Of a stretch of 64,000 nt of DNA, positions 46,325 to 55,665 are shown one piece after another. The notes under the pieces are model-generated. The model was not told where the DNA came from. It did not search any database and was given only the letters and a program-made list of their open reading frames with translations. A program made the position numbers and the translations under genes. Positions within the stretch are counted from its first letter, which is position 1, and each line of letters begins with the position of its first letter. Location of the stretch: contig JAHQJS010000004.1 of assembly GCA_019057385.1 (NCBI GenBank), forward strand, positions 450,118 through 514,117. Direction: 5' to 3'. Source of the DNA: Candidatus Borrarchaeum weybense (GTDB lineage: Archaea > Asgardarchaeota > Sifarchaeia > Borrarchaeales > Borrarchaeaceae).

Positions 46325-46882
46325 TTGGCTAAAATAACAGAAGTAAGATTTCATGGCAGGGGAGGTCAAGGCGTAGTTACTGCTAGCCGACTCCTTGCTA
46401 ACGCAGCGATTCTTGAAGGAAAGTTTATACAAGCTTTCCCAGAGTTTGGTCCAGAACGAGCAGGGGCGCCAATCAAGGGGTACACACGAATCGGTGATGA
46501 AAAATTCACCATAAAATCGGCAATTTATACTCCTGACGTTGTTGCTGTAATCGATCCTACGTTACCAAGACTAGTGCCAGTCACTGAAGGTCTAAAGGAG
46601 GGTGGAATTGTTGTCATTAACACTCCTCAAACTCCTGAAACTGTAAAGAGTGAACTTAATGTGCAAGGCACAGTAGCCGCTGTAAATGCAACGAATATTG
46701 CTCTAGAAACAATTGGGCGTCCAATTGCAAATACAGCAATCTTAGGTGCACTAGTAAAAGTCACTGATCTAGTAAAACTTGATTCACTTTTTGAGGCACT
46801 TCTAGAGATTTTCAAAGGTGGCGTCGGCCAGAAAAATGTTGACGCAATTAAAAGAAGTTATGAGGAGGTTAAAGTTGCATGA
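46325..46882 (+). CDS. porG: pyruvate:ferredoxin oxidoreductase gamma subunit
   Basis: Gamma subunit of a four-subunit 2-oxoacid:ferredoxin oxidoreductase. It opens with EVRFHGRGGQGVVTASRLLA and has EFGPERAGAPIKGYTRI, both hallmarks. Length (185 residues) is normal. TTG start with GGAGG upstream. Its stop overlaps the start of porD. First gene of a gamma-delta-alpha-beta operon, the order common in archaea; the enzyme oxidises pyruvate to acetyl-CoA and reduces ferredoxin in the cytoplasm. Confidence 0.92.
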   Translation: MAKITEVRFHGRGGQGVVTASRLLANAAILEGKFIQAFPEFGPERAGAPIKGYTRIGDEKFTIKSAIYTPDVVAVIDPTLPRLVPVTEGLKEGGIVVINTPQTPETVKSELNVQGTVAAVNATNIALETIGRPIANTAILGALVKVTDLVKLDSLFEALLEIFKGGVGQKNVDAIKRSYEEVKVA

Positions 46883-47190
46883 CCATCCAAGACGAGTACA
46901 GGAAAAAGGGTTGGAAAGACTTGCCCCCAGGCGGAATAGTCGATCGACCAGCGACAGCTCTTGATTATAAGACTGGAACGTGGCGAGCATTTCGCCCAAT
47001 TCGCAACAAAGACAAAAAAATTTGTCAGAATCCCGAAAACTGTTTGATTTGCTGGGCTCTCTGTCCTGATGCAGCAATAAAAAGGGTAGAACCTAACGAA
47101 CTAGAATTCGATATGGACTATTGTAAGGGCTGCGGAGTTTGTGCCCTTGAATGTCCTCTAAAGGCAATTGAAATGGAACAGGAGGAATAA
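46879..47190 (+). CDS. porD: pyruvate:ferredoxin oxidoreductase delta subunit
   Basis: 103-residue ferredoxin-like subunit with two 4Fe-4S motifs: CQNPENCLICWALCPDAA and CKGCGVCALECPLKA. It passes electrons from the TPP-bound intermediate to the external ferredoxin. The first motif is of the CxxxxxCxxC type, usual for PorD. ATG overlaps the last codons of porG, so the two are translationally coupled. Confidence 0.92.
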   Translation: MTIQDEYRKKGWKDLPPGGIVDRPATALDYKTGTWRAFRPIRNKDKKICQNPENCLICWALCPDAAIKRVEPNELEFDMDYCKGCGVCALECPLKAIEMEQEE

Positions 47191-47197
47191 TGGTAAA

Positions 47198-48382
47198 ATG
47201 GCAAAAGCTAAAACTCTAGGTATGATGGGTGACTTCGCAGTCGCAGAAGCCGCTAAGTTGTGTAACCCAGATGTGATTGCAGCATATCCAATTACACCTC
47301 AAACAATCATTGTTGAGCGACTCTCGGAGTTTGTGGCAGAAGGTGAACTAGATTGCGAGTATATTTGTGTTGAATCAGAACACTCTGCTATGTCTGCGTG
47401 CTTTGGTGCGTCAGCAACGGGTGCAAGAGTATTTACTGCCACTGCGTCGCAAGGACTGGCTCTTATGATTGAAATAGTCTATATTGTCGCATCAGCCAGA
47501 TTTCCAATTGTTATGGCAATTGCTGATCGCGCGCTTTCCGGTCCGATCAACATTCACTGCGATCATAGCGATGCCATGTTGGCACGCGATTCTGGATGGA
47601 TTCAGTTATTTGCAGAAGATTGTCAAGAAGCGTATGATACCACTATTCAGTCGTTCAAAATTGCTGAAGACAAACGGGTGTCACTCCCAGTAATGCCCTG
47701 CTTGGACGGGTTCGTTTTAACGCATTCAATTGAGCCAGTTACAATACTCCCGATCGATGACGAAGAAACACTTGACGGATTCCTACCACTGCGTGACCCG
47801 CTTTATAAACTTGACATAGAGGCACCAATCGCTCAAGGACTGTTAGCACTTCCTGATTTCTTTATGGAGATCAAGCGTGGACAGCAGGAAGCTCACTTGA
47901 AATCCATAGATGTTGTCAAAGATGTAATTCAGGACTTTGGTGATAGATGGGGTCGTTATTATCCAGTTGTTGAGCCTTACCGAATGGATGATGCTGAAGT
48001 AGCAGTTATAACGATAGGATCAGCTACAGGAACCGCAAGAGTTGCCGTCGATGTACTACGAGAGGAAGGTAAAAAGGTCGGACTTGTGAAATTACGTTGT
48101 TTCAGACCATTTCCAGAAAAGGACTTACAGGCGGCGCTCAAAAATGTTCAAGCAGTCGGTGTATGTGACAGAGCAATTTCATTTGGAGCTACAGGACCAT
48201 CTTATGCTGATGTAGCAGGTGCATTGTATGGTAGAGGACCGCTTCTTAAAAACTTCATTATCGGTCTAGGTGGTAAAGATATCACAATTGATACTTTCAG
48301 AACAATATATGACAAACTGTATGCTGACTTAGCAAAAGGAGAAGTAGAAGAAAAAGTTGAATGGATAGGAATAAGAGAATGA
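47198..48382 (+). CDS. porA: pyruvate:ferredoxin oxidoreductase alpha subunit
   Basis: Alpha subunit (394 residues): VIAAYPITPQTIIVERLSEFV, CVESEHSAMSACFGASATGARVFTATASQGLALM and LPVMPCLDGFVLTHS are typical of PorA. The YPITPQT motif contributes to substrate binding. The ATG at 47198 is preferred; GGAGG lies 12 bases upstream, and a TTG 30 bases earlier would overlap porD. A second ATG (47190) is out of frame. The sequence favours pyruvate over branched-chain oxoacids, but that is by resemblance. Confidence 0.92.
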   Translation: MAKAKTLGMMGDFAVAEAAKLCNPDVIAAYPITPQTIIVERLSEFVAEGELDCEYICVESEHSAMSACFGASATGARVFTATASQGLALMIEIVYIVASARFPIVMAIADRALSGPINIHCDHSDAMLARDSGWIQLFAEDCQEAYDTTIQSFKIAEDKRVSLPVMPCLDGFVLTHSIEPVTILPIDDEETLDGFLPLRDPLYKLDIEAPIAQGLLALPDFFMEIKRGQQEAHLKSIDVVKDVIQDFGDRWGRYYPVVEPYRMDDAEVAVITIGSATGTARVAVDVLREEGKKVGLVKLRCFRPFPEKDLQAALKNVQAVGVCDRAISFGATGPSYADVAGALYGRGPLLKNFIIGLGGKDITIDTFRTIYDKLYADLAKGEVEEKVEWIGIRE

Positions 48383-48392
48383 GGTGAAAAAT

Positions 48393-49364
48393 ATGGCAGA
48401 TTATCCAAATCGTTTGGCAGATTTACCTAAAGAAGAACGTTCAGTCTCATCAGGACATCGACTTTGTACAGGATGTGCAGCAGGCACAGTCGCCCGCCTT
48501 GTTGGGAAAGCAGTCCCTGATAAACCGTTGATGTGGGTGAATGCCACGTGCTGTATGGAAGTTGCAACAACGATCTATCCATTCGCAGCTTGGCACATCC
48601 CATGGATTCATAACGCTTTCGAAAATGCGGCAGCTACAGCGTCAGGTGTGCGTGCAGGACTTGATGTATTAATGAGGAAAGGTCGAATTCCACAACAGGA
48701 CACGGAGGTCATTGCCATCGGTGGAGATGGTGGGACCTATGATATCGGTATTCAGGCAGTAAGTGGAGCAATTGAGCGGGGGCATGACTTTGTTTATATC
48801 TGTTATGACAACGAAGCTTATATGAACACTGGTATTCAAAGAAGTGGTGCCACAATGCATGCCGCATGGACAACGACATCTCCAGCTGGAGAAGTGGTGC
48901 CTGGCAAAAAAGAATTTAAAAAACCGCTTTTGAGGATCGTTGCGGCTCATGGACTAGAATATTGCGCCACCGCGAGTGTATCTCATCCGCTTGACTTTGT
49001 CCGAAAGGTTAAGCGTGCAGTTGACGTCAAAGGGCCAGCTTTCGTGCATGTTATTCAGCCGTGCCTGAGAGGGTGGCGGTTCGAGACGTCCCAATCATTC
49101 CAAGTAGCGCGGTTAGCTGTTGAATCACGCTTCTTCCCACTTTACGAAGTGTACCATGGATACAAATTCGTCCTTAACTATCCCAATCCAGCGATGTCGA
49201 AAGTTCCTATCGAAGATTATCTAAACAAGCAAGGTAGACTAAGACATCTGTTTAGACCAGAGAAAAACCAAGAGATCATTGATGTTATTCAGAACCACGT
49301 TGACCTAGAATGGAACAAACTTCTTGAACTTGCTGAATTCTCAGAGAAATCGGCAATCTATTAA
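48393..49364 (+). CDS. porB: pyruvate:ferredoxin oxidoreductase beta subunit
   Basis: Beta subunit (323 residues), which holds TPP and one 4Fe-4S cluster. Visible: HRLCTGCAAG with two cluster cysteines, NATCCMEV, the TPP/Mg motif GGDGGTYDIGIQ and YDNEAYMNTGIQRSGAT. A later cysteine (VIQPCLRGW) completes the usual four ligands. The ATG at 48393 follows GAGGTG by 6 bases. Last gene of the operon, followed by a T-rich terminator near 49371-49390. Confidence 0.93.
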   Translation: MADYPNRLADLPKEERSVSSGHRLCTGCAAGTVARLVGKAVPDKPLMWVNATCCMEVATTIYPFAAWHIPWIHNAFENAAATASGVRAGLDVLMRKGRIPQQDTEVIAIGGDGGTYDIGIQAVSGAIERGHDFVYICYDNEAYMNTGIQRSGATMHAAWTTTSPAGEVVPGKKEFKKPLLRIVAAHGLEYCATASVSHPLDFVRKVKRAVDVKGPAFVHVIQPCLRGWRFETSQSFQVARLAVESRFFPLYEVYHGYKFVLNYPNPAMSKVPIEDYLNKQGRLRHLFRPEKNQEIIDVIQNHVDLEWNKLLELAEFSEKSAIY

Positions 49365-49370
49365 CCTATA

Positions 49371-49390
49371 CCTTCTTTTTTTATTTCCAT
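49371..49390 (+). terminator. T-rich terminator after porGDAB
   Basis: CTTCTTTTTTTATTT shortly after the porB stop codon. Confidence 0.45.
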
Positions 49391-49590
49391 TTAAAAACTA
49401 ATTTTTTCGTTTACTAGTTCTATAGTTTTGAACGGTCTTCTTACAGCATTTCTTTTTTTTAACTTTAAGTACGAAAAGCCTCAAGACAAAATATAAACTT
49501 CTGCAAAAAAGAATTCAGTCTATTCCCTTTAATGCTATGATGTTTTTTATATGTATCAAGTGATTAGTTATTCTACAAATTTAAAATCTA

Positions 49591-49929
49591 ATGAAATCAG
49601 TAGCAATAGGATGTCATTTCTTGAGCGAGAAAAAAATCAGCGATAAAAGAAGAAAAGAGAAGGCACTTAAAGAATTGAGGAAATTACAAAAAGAAATGAT
49701 AGATAAATTTTCTACATTGATTACAACAGCATTTGGTTTTGTTGTAGCGTTTGCTTGGAACGGTGCGTTTCAAGCAATCTTCCGTAACATCTTTGGAATA
49801 ACCAATGAAGTAGTTCCTTCGGTAACATATGCGATAGTTGTGACCGTAATTGCAGTCATTGTAACAATCTGGATAAGCAAGCTAGCTAGAAGATATAAAA
49901 CGATCGAACAACACATAGTAACAAGTTAA
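49591..49929 (+). CDS. DUF5654-like small membrane protein
   Basis: 112 residues with a basic N-terminal half and two transmembrane helices (LITTAFGFVVAFAWNGAFQAIF and SVTYAIVVTVIAVIVTIWISKL). The helix containing AFAWN is typical of the small archaeal DUF5654 family, whose function is unknown. No SD precedes the ATG at 49591; a later TTG or ATG is possible. Alone between porB and cofD. Confidence 0.6.
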   Translation: MKSVAIGCHFLSEKKISDKRRKEKALKELRKLQKEMIDKFSTLITTAFGFVVAFAWNGAFQAIFRNIFGITNEVVPSVTYAIVVTVIAVIVTIWISKLARRYKTIEQHIVTS

Positions 49930-50007
49930 AAAAGACTTGTTATAATTGATTGCATAGAAAAGAAAACGTATTATTGTCAACAAAATCCCTGATAGGAGGC
50001 TTTCGAT

Positions 50008-50949
50008 GTGATTACTATAATATCTGGTGGATTGCAAACGACCAAATTTTTAGAAGGGCTTTTACGAGTTATACCGCAAGAAAAACTTGGGATCATAGTT
50101 AACACTATGAATAATTTAGAAATTTTAGGATTGGATATCTATCCCGACCTAGAATATTTGTTATTTCTTTTAGCCGGTAAACTGGATATTCGATATTGGG
50201 AGACCATCCAAAATGATACTTATAGTTTTATGAACGCCTTATCTTATTTGACGAACAAAGAAGACCTATGGTTTCGTTTTGGCGACACACTCATTACTCA
50301 AATCATCTTCCGCGAGCATCTTATGACTAAAGGTGCATTCTTTTCAGAAGCAATCACCATAATTGCCGAAAAACTTGGTATTAAAGCAAGAGTTCTTCCA
50401 ATGACAGACGCCAAAGTTATTTTCCAAGTGATTACCGATCAAGGGAATTTATCCTTTATGGAATACCGCAATAAGGAACTTCAAGGAATCATAAAAGAAG
50501 TAAAAAAGATTGAATACGTTGGGATCGATAAGGCGGAAGTACATCCCAAAATAAAGGATACACTGTCTAACAGTGATGCAATAATCATAGGTCCAAGTAA
50601 TCCTCCGTTAAACATCGAGCCTATGCTTGCTTTTGAGGAGATTAAAAATACGATTGAAAAATCAGGTGGTAATGTTATTGCGATAAGCCCTGTCTTAGGT
50701 GATGAACCGATTGATCAACCTATGAGGAGGCTTATGGAGGAAGCCCTAGGAATTGGTACATCAATTCTCGATATTGTTGAACATTATCCAGGTCTCATAG
50801 ATACACTAATTATAGATGAATCTGACGAAGAGCATAAAGAAAAACTTGAGGAGATGGGCATGGAGGTAATCGTAACAACGGTCAAACTTAGTTCCCAAGA
50901 AAATAGAATAAAGTTAGCTGAAATCGTCTCAAAACTACTGGAAACTTAG
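50008..50949 (+). CDS. cofD: CofD-like 2-phospho-L-lactate transferase (F420 biosynthesis)
   Basis: 313 residues. It begins ITIISGGLQTTKFLEGL (nucleotide site), then VNTMNNLEILGLDIYPDLEYLLFLLAG, then DLWFRFGDTLITQIIFREHLM and SDAIIIGPSNPPLNIEPML, all typical of CofD. CofD joins the lactyl phosphate moiety to Fo in the synthesis of coenzyme F420. The family motif NTGDD here reads NTMNN, so a metal-binding Asp pair is changed; activity is therefore less certain. GTG start with AGGAGG 8 bases upstream. Confidence 0.8.
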   Translation: MITIISGGLQTTKFLEGLLRVIPQEKLGIIVNTMNNLEILGLDIYPDLEYLLFLLAGKLDIRYWETIQNDTYSFMNALSYLTNKEDLWFRFGDTLITQIIFREHLMTKGAFFSEAITIIAEKLGIKARVLPMTDAKVIFQVITDQGNLSFMEYRNKELQGIIKEVKKIEYVGIDKAEVHPKIKDTLSNSDAIIIGPSNPPLNIEPMLAFEEIKNTIEKSGGNVIAISPVLGDEPIDQPMRRLMEEALGIGTSILDIVEHYPGLIDTLIIDESDEEHKEKLEEMGMEVIVTTVKLSSQENRIKLAEIVSKLLET

Positions 50950-51104
50950 CGATCTATGACGCCAATTTGTTAGAAACGGTATGGATGATTAGAATTTGAA
51001 CTTAGTTTAGTAAAAAGCGTAATATGCTCTTAGCTCTTCATTTGATCTATGATATTCTTATTAAAAAAATTAGTATAATATACAGTTTGGAGGATTGGAA
51101 AATA

Positions 51105-51359
51105 ATGATTATTAAAAAAAGAGACGGAAAGAAGGAACGGTTTATTCCTGAAAAAATTTTAGTGAGTTCTATAAAAGCAGGAGCTCCTCCTGAAGTTGCT
51201 CGAGAAATTGCGAAAAAAATTGAAGCACAACTCTCAGGTCTAAATGAAATGAGCACGACAGAACTTCGTGATATGATCTTAAATATGCTGAGTGAAAAAA
51301 ACCCAGAATGGAAAGAAAATTGGGTAGCATATGATAGGTCAGTTAAGAAAAGGAGATAA
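51105..51359 (+). CDS. stand-alone ATP-cone domain protein
   Basis: About 84 residues: MIIKKRDGKKERFIPEKILVSSIKAGAPPEVAREIAKKIEAQL matches the ATP-cone, the nucleotide-sensing domain found on ribonucleotide reductases and NrdR. Here it stands alone with no catalytic or zinc-ribbon partner. The ATG at 51105 follows a GGAGG; the frame extends further upstream but without ATP-cone sequence. May act as a nucleotide sensor for another protein. Confidence 0.75.
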   Translation: MIIKKRDGKKERFIPEKILVSSIKAGAPPEVAREIAKKIEAQLSGLNEMSTTELRDMILNMLSEKNPEWKENWVAYDRSVKKRR

Positions 51360-51488
51360 GAACTTTCTTAGTTATCAAATTTCTTTTCTTAAATGAAATA
51401 GATAACTAGAGTTAGTGATATCTGAACCATTAATGACAAGAAGTATTCTATTTTACCTTTTCGGAAGCAAAAATAAGGCCTGTCACTG

Positions 51489-52571
51489 TCATAACCACTT
51501 TTTCATCCGAAAATAAATTGTCATTACGAGACCTAAAGCAAACATCATAAGTAATGTGAATGGATAACCAAACTGCCATTCCAGCTCTGGCATAAGCTTA
51601 AAGTTCATTCCATAAATACCCGCAATTAGCGTTAAAGGGATAAATATTGTAGCAATAATCGTCAGTACTTTCATAACTTCGTTCATTTTATTACTGATAC
51701 TTGAAAGATAAATATCAAACATTCCAGAAAGCATGTCACGGTATGTTTCTACGGCATCGATTACCTGAATTGTATGATCATAAACATCTCTAAGATATAT
51801 GTCAGTAGATTCACGAATAAGAGGGTTCTCTAATCTTTCCAATCTACTGATTACCTCTCTTAAAGGCCAAACTGACTTACGTAACGCTATCATCTCTCTT
51901 TTTAATTTATGGAGCTGGTGCAAAGTTTCGGAGGTAGGATTTTCAACCAATTCTTCTTCTAAAAATTCAATCGTCTCTCCAACTTTTTCTAGAATGATGA
52001 AATAGTTATCAACAATAGTATCTAACAAAGTATAAGCAAGATAATCTGATCCTTGTTTTCTAATACGGCCTACCAAATTTCTAATTCGTTCTCTAATTGG
52101 GTCAAAAACATCAGTTGGCTGTTCCTGAAAGGAAATAACGAAATTTGAGCCAAGAATTAAACTGATCTGCTCTATTTTTATTTCATTTTCTTCATAATAA
52201 AGCATTTTCAAAACAACAAAGATGTAACTTTCAAAATCATCTATTTTTGGACGTTGTTCTGTATTTAAAATGTCCTCAAGAATGAGAGGGTGTATTTCAA
52301 AATGGTTTCCTAATTTTTCTATGATCTCTACTTCATGAATGCCATCAATGTTTATCCATGTTACAGTTGGAGTATCTTTAAAGGGAAAACATTCTTCAAT
52401 CGTCTTAACTTCCTTCTCCTGAAATTGGGTTTCATCGTAGTCAAAGTATGATATCTTAATTTTTTCAACTCTTTTCTCTCCGACGTGAACTGGAGTTCCT
52501 GGTGGAAGTCCTGCCTTTTTTGATCTTTTCCTTAATTTGGGTACTTTCATTTTCTCTCTGAGTCTAGACAT
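51489..52571 (-). CDS. corA: CorA-type magnesium transporter
   Basis: 360 residues. A large cytoplasmic funnel domain with long helices (about 150-290) is followed by two membrane helices separated by the family signature GMN (in AGIYGMNFKLMPELEWQFGYPF) and a basic tail. Forms pentameric channels for Mg2+, or Co2+/Ni2+, into the cell. Full length. Basic N-terminal 25 residues (LREKMKVPKLRKRSKK). Confidence 0.93.
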   Translation of the reverse strand: MSRLREKMKVPKLRKRSKKAGLPPGTPVHVGEKRVEKIKISYFDYDETQFQEKEVKTIEECFPFKDTPTVTWINIDGIHEVEIIEKLGNHFEIHPLILEDILNTEQRPKIDDFESYIFVVLKMLYYEENEIKIEQISLILGSNFVISFQEQPTDVFDPIRERIRNLVGRIRKQGSDYLAYTLLDTIVDNYFIILEKVGETIEFLEEELVENPTSETLHQLHKLKREMIALRKSVWPLREVISRLERLENPLIRESTDIYLRDVYDHTIQVIDAVETYRDMLSGMFDIYLSSISNKMNEVMKVLTIIATIFIPLTLIAGIYGMNFKLMPELEWQFGYPFTLLMMFALGLVMTIYFRMKKWL

Positions 52572-52934
52572 TACAACCCCCTTCTATTCAACGAGCGTCT
52601 CATTTTAAATCAACTTCGTGAAATTATGATTCAATCATTTACTAACGAGACGAGACTAATAAAGCTGTTTTTAATTTCTATTCATTCATGTTTCAAAGAA
52701 AATGTTGAACTGGGCTCTTAATTTGTTCAAACAAAATGCAAATTTCCCTGACTAAACTAATTCTAACATACCGAAACCTAATGTTTTTAAATAGATTTTC
52801 TACAGACATGCAATAAAACCAATTAATTTTACTTATTTGGTTTTTGACTATTGACGCATAAAAGAGGTCTTTTAATTCCTTGCATCCCACCTCATAAAAA
52901 GAGATTTTATTAGAAAAACGTGGAAGGTGATTAC

Positions 52935-53759
52935 ATGCAAACAGCATTTGAAAATTTGTTAGATCCTATTGCTGCTATTAGTTCAGTAATAATTCAAAAT
53001 CTACCGAATCTTATTCTTGCCTTTATTATCCTTATAGCCACTGCTATTATACTGCCAATTGTCAAAAGATCGATACGGAGAGCTGGAGACCGCTCACATT
53101 TACCAAGAGATGTAATTTCAACTATAAATAAATTAGTTCAATGGACCATCCTTTTGGTCGTATTCATTATAATCTTGAATATATTTGGTTTGCAACAATT
53201 TTGGCTAGCCACGGTTATTCCAATTATATTCGGTACAGTTATTGGTTTTGCCTCTATTGCAACAATTGGAAACATGATTGCTGGGATCATTATTATGTTC
53301 ACTAGGCCCTTTAAAATCGGTGATTTAATCCAAATGGGCGAGGATATCGCAGAGGTAAAAGAAATTACAATTATTTACACAAAGGTCGAAAAGGGAGAAG
53401 GTTTATTGTATATTCCTAATGCTGATTTTCTAAGAAATAAGTTCATAAATTATGATCAAAAACCCGCGATAATTCGAACGATTACCTTTACAGCGGGATA
53501 TGAAATTGATACTACTATGATAGAATCAATTGTGCTCAAAGCGGTTAAAGATGTTGAAGGTGTTCTAGAAAATCCTTCCCCTGTTATAAGAACAGATCTG
53601 TTTCAAGACTTCGCTCAACAATATAAACTGATTTATAATATTAAAGACTTTAGACAGAGAGGACGCATTGAAGGCGACATTCGCAGAAACATAGTCAAAG
53701 CATTTAAAGAAAATGGCATTGATTTACCGACAAGTCATCTTGTAAGTCTAACTCAATAG
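52935..53759 (+). CDS. mscS: MscS-family mechanosensitive channel
   Basis: 274 residues: one or two N-terminal helices, the pore-lining helix (FASIATIGNMIAGIIIMFTRPFKIGD) leading into the MscS beta domain (RPFKIGDLIQMGEDIAEVKEITIIYTKV, IPNADFLRNKFINY), then the C-terminal alpha/beta part. Relieves turgor by opening under membrane tension. ATG 52935 follows GGAAGGTGAT; a GTG at 52920 overlaps that site. Convergent with the second MscS-like gene. Confidence 0.88.
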   Translation: MQTAFENLLDPIAAISSVIIQNLPNLILAFIILIATAIILPIVKRSIRRAGDRSHLPRDVISTINKLVQWTILLVVFIIILNIFGLQQFWLATVIPIIFGTVIGFASIATIGNMIAGIIIMFTRPFKIGDLIQMGEDIAEVKEITIIYTKVEKGEGLLYIPNADFLRNKFINYDQKPAIIRTITFTAGYEIDTTMIESIVLKAVKDVEGVLENPSPVIRTDLFQDFAQQYKLIYNIKDFRQRGRIEGDIRRNIVKAFKENGIDLPTSHLVSLTQ

Positions 53760-53763
53760 ACTA

Positions 53764-53793
53764 ACCTCATCGCTTTAGCGTGATGGAGCTCAC
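53764..53793 (+). repeat. hairpin ending in GAGCTCAC, resembling TnpB-type right end
   Basis: CATCGC-TTTA-GCG(T)GATG hairpin followed by GGAGCTCAC, between the ends of two convergent channel genes. It looks like the terminal hairpin of an IS605/TnpB right end (compare TAGTTCAC at 39006 and TAGCTCAC at 58587) but no further element sequence is present. May now serve as a transcription terminator. Confidence 0.3.
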
Positions 53794-54740
53794 TTTGGGA
53801 ATCCAACAATATCTATGGTCGCAGAAGCTATTTTAATTCTCTCATTTTTTTGAATTTCTTCCAGAATCTTTTGGCTTAATTTGTGACGCAACGATCTTCT
53901 TTTTTTTGCTTCCGTCACATATCTGATATTAAAAGATATCCAATTATCTGTCAGTTTTAGAAATATATTGGGTTCAACAATGCGCTTTTCTATGTAGTAT
54001 ATCTCTTCGAGTTGTTCGATTTCTTTTTCTGCTTTTTCTGCTAAATGTTTTGTAAGTTCTCTGACGGCAGTCATAATTGTGTCATATGCTTCCTTCCAAT
54101 CACTATCATAGGTGATAGGGATCATAATTTCATCCCAGATAAAGCTATGGTCTTTAGTAAAGTTGTAAATAGTACTTGATAAAACGTAGCTATTTGGAAT
54201 TATTGCCAACCTGCCTGTTGGTTGATCTCCATCCACCCATCCTTGTATTTCAAGAATAGTAGTGTATAAAATATGAATATCAATTACGTCACCTACAATC
54301 TTCTGGATTTCAATTCTATCTCCCACAGTGTAAAGTCTATTCACGTAGATGATTATTCCGCCTGCAAGGCTCTTAAACAGATCTTGTAGAGCGATAGCGA
54401 TACCAGCGGCAACAACACCATAAGCAACAAAAAGAGTTTGCGGTTGTTCTATCCATATTGTAGTTAAAACAACTAGAAATGCCAAAATATATAGAATTGA
54501 AACAATTTTTTTGAAGGAATACTTGGTTTTAGTTTCTTTTATTTGTTTGACAACAGCTTCTTCAATAATTACCCTAAATATTATATAAATGATACCAAAT
54601 GCAAGCACTGTATAAAATGCATTTAAAAGATATATCTTAGGAAAAGCAAATAATAACGATATCGTTGTATATAAAAGATTTGCCAACCAGAGTAAAATCG
54701 TTCCTATGATCCATAGTATTACTATAATCGCCTTTTTCAT
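53790..54740 (-). CDS. MscS-family mechanosensitive channel, second copy
   Basis: 316 residues with four hydrophobic helices before the pore region (AVGVVAAGIAIALQDLFKSLAGGIIIYVNRLYTVGDRIEIQ). The MscS beta domain (VGDVIDIHILYTTILEI, LAIIPNSYVLSSTIYNFT) follows, and a longer C-terminal domain with charged helices. Less similar to the first copy than expected for a recent duplication. Its stop lies within the hairpin separating it from the plus-strand gene. Confidence 0.85.
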   Translation of the reverse strand: MKKAIIVILWIIGTILLWLANLLYTTISLLFAFPKIYLLNAFYTVLAFGIIYIIFRVIIEEAVVKQIKETKTKYSFKKIVSILYILAFLVVLTTIWIEQPQTLFVAYGVVAAGIAIALQDLFKSLAGGIIIYVNRLYTVGDRIEIQKIVGDVIDIHILYTTILEIQGWVDGDQPTGRLAIIPNSYVLSSTIYNFTKDHSFIWDEIMIPITYDSDWKEAYDTIMTAVRELTKHLAEKAEKEIEQLEEIYYIEKRIVEPNIFLKLTDNWISFNIRYVTEAKKRRSLRHKLSQKILEEIQKNERIKIASATIDIVGFPK

Positions 54741-55119
54741 GTATTGCCAGTATTCATCGTTTTTATATTAAATGCTTTTGCTATTTCAATTGCAAGCGGT
54801 TTCTGGTTTAAACAAATATGCTAACAAGATTATAATAAGCTAAAGAAGTCATTGTGTTAGTATCTTGTCAATGTAACTCCCGTGGTGACCTCATGCTAAT
54901 TCTTGTTGGCGTGCTAGAATGTTTTGGCTGATATTCGCCATATCATAGATTATATAGACATCTTGTTGATGTTGCAAGCGGAATTCTGTTTCATTCAAAA
55001 TCTCGACCTAAAACCGTTCAAATCGGAAATCAACTGTCTTGAAATGCACATACCACAAGGGATAAATTATAGAATCTACAAAAAACGGTGCAAAAAATAG
55101 TTTATGGAGTGAATAAGAC
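54741..55119 (+). other. non-coding gap
   Basis: About 380 bases between divergent genes; AT-rich, no ORF with SD, no RNA gene recognised. Promoters for both sides expected. Confidence 0.4.
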
Positions 55120-55485
55120 ATGGCTAGAGAAAGACCATTGGGCGTTACTCTTTTAGCAATTGTAGTCTATATTGTCGGCATTATAGTCTTAGTTCGAGGT
55201 TTAATCTTCGTGGGGTTAGTAAGTTTCGCACTACTTACGACACCATCATGGGCGTTAGGCAATGAAGTGATTCTCGGAATTGGTTGGATATTCCTAGCGC
55301 TTGTTGTGATGGCTGTAGGCAGCGCATTATGGTATATGAAGAAGTGGGCTTGGTTTGCCACTACAATATTCGCAGTGATCGGTGTAATACTTTCAGGAGC
55401 AGGCTTACCTGCAACTTGGCTCACATTTGGGGCATTTCTGGTTTTACTAATATACCTCATATTTGCAATTAGATATTTCAGGTAA
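55120..55485 (+). CDS. small four-helix membrane protein
   Basis: 121 residues with four hydrophobic helices and a charged start MARERPLG, a form common among small archaeal and bacterial DUF-type membrane proteins. A W-rich turn (YMKKWAWF) lies between helices 2 and 3. GGAGTGA precedes the ATG. Function unknown. Confidence 0.7.
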   Translation: MARERPLGVTLLAIVVYIVGIIVLVRGLIFVGLVSFALLTTPSWALGNEVILGIGWIFLALVVMAVGSALWYMKKWAWFATTIFAVIGVILSGAGLPATWLTFGAFLVLLIYLIFAIRYFR

Positions 55486-55665
55486 AACAAACCGAGCTAA
55501 CAAGATAATGATATACTATTTTTTTTTTAATTACCAATAACAACTAATTATCAGTAATGTAGATAAACTAAATACCAAGTTAAGAAGCTTTTAATAGTTG
55601 AATCTATGCATATTTTTATAATGTATAAATTTCTATGAAAAAATAAGAATAAGGAGCGACAAACA

